From an uncultured Ruminococcus sp. (GTDB taxonomy: Bacteria; Bacillota; Clostridia; Oscillospirales; Ruminococcaceae): 7,250 nucleotides of DNA. The translations under genes were made by a program, and so were the position numbers. Under the pieces are notes generated by a model. That model did no database searches and had not been told where the DNA came from. It saw nothing but the letters and a program-made list of their open reading frames with translations. Positions 1 to 5,168 of this stretch are shown piece after piece (the stretch's first letter is position 1; the number at the start of each line of letters is the position of its first letter). The stretch spans positions 1 to 7,250 of the forward strand of contig CAMVIL010000057.1 in NCBI GenBank assembly GCA_947167535.1, given 5' to 3'.

Positions 1-10
1 ACATTTTCTT

Positions 11-739
11 TCAAAGTTCATCTTTAAGTTTGTTTAAAATGCACAAGTCTTCCTCGGACAATTCTGCGCCCTCCAGAAGCTCGGGACGCTTTTTCAGCGT
101 ATTGTACAGCTGCTGCTCCCGCCGCCATTGAAGAATATTCGCATGATGCCCCGAAAGCAGCACGGGAGGCACCGCTTCCCCCTCCCAGACCTCGGGTCGG
201 GTGTACTGCGGATACTCCAGCAGTCCGCCCCAGTGGCTCTCATCCTCGTAGCAGTCGGGCTGGGACAGCACGCCGTCGAGGATACGCACCACGCTGTCGA
301 TAAGCACCAGCGCGGGCAGCTCTCCGCCGGAGACCACGTAGTCGCCGATGGAGACTTCCTCGTCCACTATCCTGTCAAGCACACGCTGGTCAACGCCCTC
401 GTAATGCCCGCAGAGGATAAAGATATCCGACATCTGCGCCAGCTCGCGGACGCGCTTCTGGGTCAGCGTCCTGCCCTGAGGCGACATATAGATAACGTGG
501 GGACGCCGCTCGCCGCAGACCGCCTTCCAGCAGTCGTATATCGGCTGCGCCTGCATGAGCATTCCCTGACGCTCGCTGTAAGGCGTGTCGTCCACGCGGC
601 GGTGCTTGTCCAGTGTGTAGTCGCGGATGTTGTGGCAGTGCGCCTCGAACAGCCCGCGAGCCCGTGCCCGTCCGATAATGCTCTCGTTGAGGGCGTTTTC
701 GATGAACTCGGGGAAAAGTGTCGCTATGTCGAATCTCAA
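11..739 (-). CDS. trmD: tRNA (guanine-N1)-methyltransferase TrmD
   Basis: TrmD methylates N1 of G37 in a subset of tRNAs using S-adenosylmethionine, which prevents +1 frameshifting; it acts in the cytoplasm as a homodimer. The reading frame aligns along its whole length with E. coli TrmD: N-terminus RFDIATLFPEF, HRRVDD at 46-51, LCGHYEGVDQRV at 109-120, the trefoil-knot SAM-binding stretch SIGDYVVSGGELPALVLIDS at 130-149, and YTRPEVWEG...PPVLLSG near 179-197. I chose the TTG at 739 because AGGAG lies 8 bases upstream and the protein then starts exactly where the family does, giving 242 residues. An in-frame TTG at 769 lacks a ribosome site and would add ten unconserved residues. The usual YGGGxGM loop reads YSERQGM (54-60), and the position of E. 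coli catalytic Asp169 is Glu167. It is the last visible gene of the rimM operon, 31 bases after the preceding stop. Identification is firm. Confidence 0.96.
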   Translation of the reverse strand: MRFDIATLFPEFIENALNESIIGRARARGLFEAHCHNIRDYTLDKHRRVDDTPYSERQGMLMQAQPIYDCWKAVCGERRPHVIYMSPQGRTLTQKRVRELAQMSDIFILCGHYEGVDQRVLDRIVDEEVSIGDYVVSGGELPALVLIDSVVRILDGVLSQPDCYEDESHWGGLLEYPQYTRPEVWEGEAVPPVLLSGHHANILQWRREQQLYNTLKKRPELLEGAELSEEDLCILNKLKDEL

Positions 740-770
740 ATGTGTCACTCCTAAAATAGATTTGCTCAAT

Positions 771-1322
771 TTATTTCACGCCAAAATATTCCTCAGCCTG
801 AGCAAGAGTATCATTGCCGAGTTTTTTGACGGTACCGTTGTCCTGAACATTATATATCTCTTCCCTCACATACTCGGGGAAAAGCTTCTTTATGTCCTCG
901 TTGTACTGAGCTCCGTCGCCGGGGACTTCTGCGGCGGTCACTCTGAATGTGTCGTTTTCCTTATTAAGCTCAAACCGGCAGGGGTAAGAAGCTCCGCCGT
1001 CCTCGCTCAGTACGCCGCCGTCGTCTGAATACACCGATTCAAACACCCAGGCATACACATAGCAGTCGCTCTCAGATATCTTCTCTGACGAAAACACCTT
1101 CACGGCACAGAAGTTCGCCGCGTTCTCTTTGTCGGGCGGCAGCATCTGACCGAGTATCTTCTCCCTCAGCAGTGGGTGGGTAATGCTGCTGTCGATGTGT
1201 ACCTGCTCATAGACGGGGTAGCGGTCTATGATACTCTCGGCGTTTTTGCCTCTTAATGCTACTATTGCAATTGCCAGTATAACCGCTGATGCCAGCATTA
1301 TCAGGACTATCGTTTTTTTCAT
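771..1322 (-). CDS. Membrane-anchored or secreted protein of unknown function, inserted between rimM and trmD
   Basis: This 183-residue protein begins with a short basic start (MKK) and one hydrophobic helix at about 4-23. There is no lipobox cysteine, so it is probably a signal anchor or an uncleaved signal with the rest outside the membrane. The soluble part contains a mixed polar segment rich in aromatic residues (YVYAWVFESVYSDDGG, 88-103), a strand-like stretch ending in PGDGAQYNEDIKKLFPEYVREEI (133-155) and cysteines at 72, 87 and 115. The segment pattern (aromatic strand, Gly/Asp loop, EDIKKLFPE helix) recalls small uncharacterised extracytoplasmic proteins of Firmicutes, but I cannot name a family. 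The ATG overlaps the rimM stop as ATGA, with GGAGGG 12 bases upstream inside rimM, indicating translational coupling and co-transcription with trmD downstream. Base composition resembles its neighbours. That it is a gene is well supported; its function is unknown. Confidence 0.85.
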   Translation of the reverse strand: MKKTIVLIMLASAVILAIAIVALRGKNAESIIDRYPVYEQVHIDSSITHPLLREKILGQMLPPDKENAANFCAVKVFSSEKISESDCYVYAWVFESVYSDDGGVLSEDGGASYPCRFELNKENDTFRVTAAEVPGDGAQYNEDIKKLFPEYVREEIYNVQDNGTVKKLGNDTLAQAEEYFGVK

Positions 1323-1822
1323 ACGTCAAAGAGTCCCTCCAGCGGGGTTATGGTCATGACTCCCGCTTCGAGGTCTATGCTGTCGATGACCTCGGGGATG
1401 GCGGGGACGAGCAGCAGCCTGCCGTCGGGGGCTTTTATATGGTATACATCGTTGGCACCAGTCTCGGTGACGTCGGAAAGCTTGCCGTAGACCTCGCCCG
1501 ACCCGGTGTCCCGCACCTCAAGCCCTATAAGGTCGGCGATGAACCAGCTGCCCTCGGGGAGCTCGACATCGTCTCTGTCCATGTAGAGCACCGCGCCGCG
1601 GAGCTTCTGGGCGTCCTCGACGGTGTCGGTGCCTTTGAGCTTGAGCACCGCCATGTTCTTCTGGACGCGGGCGCGCTCGACGACCACGGGGTCGCCGCTC
1701 TTGCGGTAGAGCGTTTCCAGCTCACAGAGCAGCTGCGGGTCGTCGCACCAGGGCTGCACCTTGACCTCGCCCTTTAATCCGACTACCGATGTTATCTTGC
1801 ATATCTCAAGCATTTTTTTCAT
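1319..1822 (-). CDS. rimM: Ribosome maturation factor RimM
   Basis: RimM binds ribosomal protein S19 in the 30S head and assists late 16S rRNA processing and folding of the small subunit. The N-terminal RimM barrel shows ICKITSVVGLKGEVKVQPW (7-25), with the GLKGEVKV signature. The linker and C-terminal PRC barrel show WFIADLIGLEV (93-103), then GANDVYHIK (122-130), LLLVPAIPEVI (136-146) and MTITPLEGL (156-164). I start at the ATG at 1822 because AGGAG sits 7 bases upstream. An earlier in-frame ATG at 1843 would add seven residues and place the ribosome site inside the coding region. The resulting 167 residues is normal for the family. It is the first gene of the leftward operon, only about 35 bases from the predicted transcription start. 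The stop overlaps the next gene by 4 bases. Confidence 0.95.
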   Translation of the reverse strand: MKKMLEICKITSVVGLKGEVKVQPWCDDPQLLCELETLYRKSGDPVVVERARVQKNMAVLKLKGTDTVEDAQKLRGAVLYMDRDDVELPEGSWFIADLIGLEVRDTGSGEVYGKLSDVTETGANDVYHIKAPDGRLLLVPAIPEVIDSIDLEAGVMTITPLEGLFDV

Positions 1823-1864
1823 AGCGTATCTCCTCAGAAACATTTTGTTTGTGGTATATTATAT

Positions 1865-1893
1865 AGTATAGCACAGGCGGGGACGGAAATCAA
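1865..1893 (-). promoter_or_regulatory. Sigma-A-type promoter for the rimM operon
   Basis: On the minus strand, TTGATT (1893-1888) and TATACT (1870-1865) are separated by exactly 17 bases. This is a good match to the TTGACA/TATAAT consensus. A second -10-like TATAAT lies at 1863-1858 but has no matching -35. Initiation is expected near 1858, giving a short leader of about 35 bases before the rimM ATG at 1822. Confidence 0.72.
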
Positions 1894-1897
1894 CCTT

Positions 1898-1923
1898 CCG
1901 AGCCTTTCCGTCAACTTGCTCGG
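1898..1923. repeat. Inverted repeat just upstream of the rimM promoter
   Basis: A perfect 6-base inverted repeat, CCGAGC (1898-1903) and GCTCGG (1918-1923), has a 14-base spacer. An overlapping, mutually exclusive repeat CTTGC-TCGG-GCAAG covers 1915-1928. It lies immediately upstream of the rimM -35 box, where an activator or repressor could bind. It could equally be chance. Confidence 0.35.
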
Positions 1924-1959
1924 GCAAGAAAATACGCTTGTTCACAAAAAATTTAAAAG

Positions 1960-2089
1960 TTACCGATTTGTAATCTCTTTTGCACTATTTTATACAACGC
2001 CCGCCCTTGTTTTTTGAAAAATAGATGAAAATTTTGAGTATTTACAAAATTGTAACACATAGACGGCTCTGATATGTTACAATTTGTAA
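1960..2089. promoter_or_regulatory. Cluster of three related palindromes, TTACAA-N1-2-TTGTAA (candidate operators)
   Basis: Three sites share the same form: TTACCG-AT-TTGTAA at 1960-1973 (degenerate left arm), TTACAA-AA-TTGTAA at 2042-2055 and TTACAA-T-TTGTAA at 2077-2089. The second and third also form a larger, perfect 11-base inverted repeat, AAATTGTAACA (2047-2057) and TGTTACAATTT (2075-2085), around a 17-base spacer. A half site TTGTAA recurs at 2200-2205 near the predicted start of the rightward transcript. Such clustering between divergent promoters is typical of a dimeric regulator's operator. The regulator is unknown; the PucR-type protein encoded next door is an obvious candidate by position only. 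Confidence 0.5.
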
Positions 2090-2159
2090 TATATGAGAGA
2101 CGCGGAACGGTGTAAAAAACCATGATGTAAACTTTTTGAACATTTTTAACATACACCAC

Positions 2160-2188
2160 TTGCATTTTCTGTTTTTTTTTGTTATAAT
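2160..2188 (+). promoter_or_regulatory. Sigma-A-type promoter for the regulator gene
   Basis: TTGCAT (2160-2165) and a perfect TATAAT (2183-2188) are separated by 17 bases, and the spacer contains a run of T. Transcription would begin near 2195 and give a leader of about 80 bases before the ATG at 2278. It may also supply part of the ftsEX transcript if the hairpin at 3392-3432 is read through. Confidence 0.75.
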
Positions 2189-2213
2189 ACTATTATATAT
2201 TGTAATGTCCATT

Positions 2214-2242
2214 GCGGAAGCTGCGCTCAGGTGCAAGCCCGC
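2214..2242 (+). other. Imperfect stem-loop in the regulator gene leader
   Basis: Within the predicted 5' leader, GCGG (2214-2217) can pair with CCGC (2239-2242), GCT (2220-2222) with AGC (2236-2238) and GC (2223-2224) with GC (2233-2234), with small bulges and an 8-base loop. It lies about 20 bases before GGGAG (2263-2267), which sits 10 bases from the ATG. It does not resemble a riboswitch class I know. It may only stabilise the leader or be accidental. Confidence 0.3.
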
Positions 2243-2277
2243 TGTTGTGAAAATGCTTAAAAGGGAGAGAGTTTTTT

Positions 2278-3363
2278 ATGTCTAACAGATTATTTCAGAA
2301 TGTTATACACCAGATGCGTGAGACTATCGACAGCACTATCGGCGTTATAGACGAGACCGCGACCATTATCGCCTGCTCCGATCTTGCGCAGGTCGGCACG
2401 ACCAATGAGTTCGTGTCACTTGACCTTGGTGATACTCACGATATCTTTATCCGCGACGGCTATACCTACAAGCCCTTCGGCTCTCACATGAAGCCCGATT
2501 ACGCGGTGTTCGTTGAGGGTACCGATGAGGTCGCCGCCAAGTATGCGAGCATTCTCGCTATCTCCCTTGCGGCTATCAAGCAGTATTACGATGAAAAGTA
2601 TGACCGCAACAACTTCATAAAGAATGTTGTTCTCGATAACGTTCTGCCCGGCGATATCCTCGTCAAGGCAAGAGAGCTGCACTTCAACTCGGATGTTTCC
2701 AGAGTCGTGCTGCTTATCAGGATCATCTCTACCAATGATGTTTCCGCTTACGATGTTATCCAGAATCTCTTCCCCGACAAGACAAAGGACTTCGTTTTCA
2801 ACATCACCGAAAGCGATATCGTGCTGGTCAAGGAAGTTGCTTCGGGTATCGACAGCAAGGATCTTGAGAAGCTGGCAAGAAGTATCTCCGATACTCTCAG
2901 CGGTGAGTTCTATACCCGCGTAAACGTTGGTATCGGTACCGTTGTTGACAGCGTAAGAAGCCTCTCCCGCTCCTTTAAGGAAGCTCAGACCGCACTTGAG
3001 GTCGGCAAGGTGTTCGACACCGACAAGGTCATCGTCAGCTACGACGACCTCGGTATCGCAAGACTTATCTATCACCTGCCTACTACCCTCTGCGAGACCT
3101 ACCTGAAGGAAGTATTCAAGAAGGGAAGCATCGAGTCCCTCGATCACGAGACTCTGTTTACAATTCAGAAGTTCTTTGAGAACAACCTGAACGTTTCCGA
3201 GACCTCCAGAAAGCTGTTCGTACACCGCAACACTCTGGTATACCGTCTCGAGAAGATCAAGAAGCTCACAGGTCTTGACCTGAGAGAGTTCGATCACGCT
3301 ATCGTGTTCAAGATAGCTTTAATGGTGCGTAAGTATCTGGTGGCTAATCCCGCCAAGTTCTGA
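2278..3363 (+). CDS. PucR/CdaR-type helix-turn-helix transcriptional regulator
   Basis: This 361-residue protein has the domain order of CdaR-like regulators. Residues 1-105 form a sensor-like region (TIGVIDETATIIACSDLAQVG, 20-40, resembles the start of a sugar-diacid or PAS-like fold). Residues about 130-260 form the degenerate GGDEF-like CdaR middle domain, with VGIGTVVDSVRSLSRSFKEA at 217-236. Residues about 285-352 form the PucR C-terminal helix-turn-helix, with NNLNVSETSRKLFVHRNTL (302-320) and VYRLEKIKKLTGLDL (321-335). No membrane segment is seen, so it acts in the cytoplasm on DNA. Family members sense small molecules such as sugar diacids or purine breakdown products; the ligand here cannot be read from the sequence. 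The start ATG has GGGAG 10 bases upstream. It precedes ftsE by 96 bases on the same strand, suggesting but not proving that it regulates the division cluster or itself. The family call is firm; the target is not. Confidence 0.88.
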   Translation: MSNRLFQNVIHQMRETIDSTIGVIDETATIIACSDLAQVGTTNEFVSLDLGDTHDIFIRDGYTYKPFGSHMKPDYAVFVEGTDEVAAKYASILAISLAAIKQYYDEKYDRNNFIKNVVLDNVLPGDILVKARELHFNSDVSRVVLLIRIISTNDVSAYDVIQNLFPDKTKDFVFNITESDIVLVKEVASGIDSKDLEKLARSISDTLSGEFYTRVNVGIGTVVDSVRSLSRSFKEAQTALEVGKVFDTDKVIVSYDDLGIARLIYHLPTTLCETYLKEVFKKGSIESLDHETLFTIQKFFENNLNVSETSRKLFVHRNTLVYRLEKIKKLTGLDLREFDHAIVFKIALMVRKYLVANPAKF

Positions 3364-3391
3364 TACGGCGCATTTCAGAATGACACTAAAT

Positions 3392-3432
3392 ACGGCTGGT
3401 CGCGCACCCGTAACAGGGGATCTTCCAGCCGT
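3392..3432 (+). terminator. Hairpin between the regulator gene and ftsE (weak terminator or attenuator)
   Basis: A perfect 8-base stem, ACGGCTGG (3392-3399) and CCAGCCGT (3425-3432), encloses a loop in which CCC (3407-3409) can pair with GGG (3416-3418). It is followed by TTATATTT rather than a clean T run, so termination would be partial. No convincing promoter was found between it and ftsE, so ftsEX probably depends on readthrough from the regulator transcript. Confidence 0.5.
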
Positions 3433-3459
3433 TTATATTTCAAGGAGTGATACCTAAGT

Positions 3460-4149
3460 ATGGTAGAATTCAAGGACGTATCCGTCACCTATTCAAGCGG
3501 CGTTGACGCCCTGAACAACGTGAACCTCAAGATTAACGACGGAGATTTCGCGTTTGTCGTTGGTTCGTCTGGTGCCGGTAAATCTACACTTATCAAGCTG
3601 ATACTGAAGGAGATAAACGCTACCGAAGGTACGGTGCTGGTCAACGGCTTCAACTTAAAGAAGCTGAGACGCGGCAAGGTGCCTGCGCTTCGCCGCACTA
3701 TCGGAGTCGTGTTCCAGGACTTCCGCCTGATACCGACCATGACTGTGTATGAGAACGTGGCGTTCGTGCTGAGAGTTATCGATGCGCCTGCGAAATATAT
3801 TAGAAGCCGCGTGCCTTATGTTATCAGCCTTGTAGGTCTTGAGGATAAGGCAAAGAGCTACCCTACCGAGCTTTCGGGCGGTGAGCAGCAGAGAGTCGCC
3901 CTTGCCAGAGCCCTGGTAAACGACCCCCAGCTTATAATCGCGGACGAGCCTACGGGTAATATCGACCCCGCGCTTTCCTATGAGATAGTTGACCTGCTCA
4001 AGAGCATCAACGAGTGCGGCACTACCGTGCTTATGGTAACTCATGAGCATGACCTCGTGCGCTATTTCGGCGGACGTATCATAAACATCAACAAGGGCAG
4101 CATTGCCTTTGACGAGGTGATCGGAGGTTCAAGGGATAATGAGAGCTAG
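3460..4149 (+). CDS. ftsE: Cell division ATP-binding protein FtsE
   Basis: FtsE is the cytoplasmic ATPase of the FtsEX complex, an ABC-type machine that does not transport but drives conformational change in FtsX to switch on peptidoglycan hydrolases at the septum. The 229 residues have all ABC motifs: Walker A GSSGAGKS (35-42), Q-loop glutamine 86 in VFQDFRL, signature LSGGEQQR (138-145), Walker B LIIADEPT (158-165) and H-loop histidine 195 in VTHEH. VFQDFRLIPTMTVYENV (84-100) and DEPTGNIDP (162-170) are typical of FtsE rather than of importer ATPases. The ATG is preceded by AAGGAG with a longish 12-base spacing. The end overlaps ftsX by 11 bases, so the two are translated together. Length is normal and nothing essential is missing. 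Confidence 0.96.
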   Translation: MVEFKDVSVTYSSGVDALNNVNLKINDGDFAFVVGSSGAGKSTLIKLILKEINATEGTVLVNGFNLKKLRRGKVPALRRTIGVVFQDFRLIPTMTVYENVAFVLRVIDAPAKYIRSRVPYVISLVGLEDKAKSYPTELSGGEQQRVALARALVNDPQLIIADEPTGNIDPALSYEIVDLLKSINECGTTVLMVTHEHDLVRYFGGRIININKGSIAFDEVIGGSRDNES

Positions 4150-5044
4150 CAGCGCAAAATACCTTGTCGGACAGGGTATGAAGAGCATCTGGAGAAACAG
4201 AATGATGAGCTTTGCTTCATTTTGTATCATACTTGTTTCTCTGCTGATGGTAGGCGTTTCGGTGCTTGTTACCATCAACCTCAACAGGATCATCAGCGGT
4301 ATCGAAGATCAGTCGGAGGCGGCTGTTACCATCAAGGACGGTATCGACGAAAAGGCACGCGACGCGCTCCAGAGCCAGATCGAGGGTCTTCCCAATGTGG
4401 CGAGCGTTACCTTCTATTCCAAGGACGATGCGTGGGAGAACATGAAAAACGACATGAGCGACGAACAGCAGGATCTGTTCCGCTATGCCGATGAGAATCC
4501 CCTGCCCGACACCTTCCGCGTGACGGTAAAAGACATCAAGCTGATGAGCGACACCTCTATGCAGATAGAGACCTTCGACAACGTGGACTCTGTAAAGAGC
4601 CCGACACAGTTCGCGGACGTTCTCGTAAGCATAAAGAATATTCTTTCGATAATCATGACCGCCGTTATTCTGGCGCTGATCGTGGTTTGTCTCATAATTA
4701 TCTCCAACACCACAAGAGCGAGCGTTTTTGCACGCCGCAAGGAGATCAACATCATGAAGTATGTCGGCGCTACCAACACCTTTATCCGCATACCTTTCTT
4801 CATCGAGGGTATGATCGTCGGCATTATCGCGGCAGCGGCAGCACTTCTGCTGACACAGTTCGCGTATGAAAGCGTATACAACATCTTTAAGAACGATATG
4901 AAGCTCTGGTCGGTGCTTGGCGTTGACAACCTCTATCCGTTCAAGAAGATGTTCCTTAAAGTGACCGTGTCCTATCTGGTATCCGGCGCATTTATCGGTG
5001 CGGTCGGCACTTCCATAAGCGCAGGCAAGCATCTGAAGGTGTAA
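4139..5044 (+). CDS. ftsX: Cell division protein FtsX (membrane subunit of FtsEX)
   Basis: FtsX is the transmembrane partner of FtsE; its large outer loop binds and activates a secreted wall hydrolase or its activator. The 301 residues show the family topology: a cytoplasmic N-terminus ending in SIWRNRMMSF, helix 1 at about 24-46, an extracellular domain at about 47-165, helix 2 at about 166-189, a cytoplasmic loop with the conserved FARRKEINIMKYVGATNTFIR (197-217), helix 3 at about 219-241 and helix 4 at about 272-294. The extracellular domain contains VTIKDGID, LPNVASVTFYSKDDAWENMK and NPLPDTFRV, as in Gram-positive FtsX. The ATG overlaps the end of ftsE, with GGAGG 11 bases upstream inside ftsE. 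The gene immediately downstream encodes a secreted coiled-coil hydrolase, its likely partner. Confidence 0.95.
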   Translation: MRASSAKYLVGQGMKSIWRNRMMSFASFCIILVSLLMVGVSVLVTINLNRIISGIEDQSEAAVTIKDGIDEKARDALQSQIEGLPNVASVTFYSKDDAWENMKNDMSDEQQDLFRYADENPLPDTFRVTVKDIKLMSDTSMQIETFDNVDSVKSPTQFADVLVSIKNILSIIMTAVILALIVVCLIIISNTTRASVFARRKEINIMKYVGATNTFIRIPFFIEGMIVGIIAAAAALLLTQFAYESVYNIFKNDMKLWSVLGVDNLYPFKKMFLKVTVSYLVSGAFIGAVGTSISAGKHLKV

Positions 5045-5046
5045 CG

Positions 5047-5090
5047 CCCGCATACAGGACACATTTTCCGCGTAATTTTCTGCGGGAAAA
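5047..5090 (+). other. Two mutually exclusive hairpins after ftsX
   Basis: Directly after the ftsX stop, CCCGCA (5047-5052) can pair with TGCGGG (5081-5086). Alternatively TTTTCCGC (5064-5071) can pair with GCGGGAAAA (5082-5090) with one bulged G. Both use the same right arm, so only one can form. No T run follows, so it is not a standard terminator. It could affect stability or processing between ftsX and the hydrolase gene. No convincing promoter was found in the 124-base gap. Confidence 0.35.
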
Positions 5091-5168
5091 AGGGGTAAAC
5101 AATTGAAGGTTTGATGAGAAACAGATAAAGGAAAACTTTCTCAACCTACTGGAGATGAGCATAGAAGC

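Larger units (their letters stand above)
1844..2277. other. Divergent AT-rich intergenic region
   Basis: This stretch between rimM and the regulator gene holds no convincing gene. Short open frames on the minus strand (about 64-70 codons, 1953-2236) overlap one another and have low-complexity, non-conserved-looking translations. What it does contain is two divergent promoters, three related palindromes and a small structured leader, listed separately. Its middle part (about 1930-2210) is markedly more AT-rich than the flanking genes, which fits a regulatory region. Confidence 0.8.

Noticed and set aside
128..754. Plus-strand open frame opposite trmD
   Set aside because: TrmD on the minus strand is conserved along its full length; this frame shows no family features.
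740..769. Ten-residue N-terminal extension of TrmD from the TTG at 769
   Set aside because: No ribosome-binding site precedes it and it extends beyond the conserved start of the family; the TTG at 739 has a good AGGAG.
1823..1843. Seven-residue N-terminal extension of RimM from the ATG at 1843
   Set aside because: The ribosome site AGGAG lies between this ATG and the one at 1822, so the latter is the start.
1953..2236. Two short minus-strand frames in the intergenic region
   Set aside because: They overlap each other, cover the palindromes and the promoter, and have low-complexity translations with no sign of a conserved protein.
2195..2277. Riboswitch in the leader of the regulator gene
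   Set aside because: The leader is short, with only one imperfect hairpin and no motif of a known aptamer class that I can recognise.
2416..3297. Long minus-strand open frame (293 codons) opposite the regulator gene
   Set aside because: It lies entirely antisense to a clearly conserved PucR-type protein, and its translation shows no recognisable domain. It is open because of the codon bias of the real gene.
4217..5062. Minus-strand open frame opposite ftsX
   Set aside because: It is a Cys/His-rich translation without domains, antisense to a full-length FtsX.
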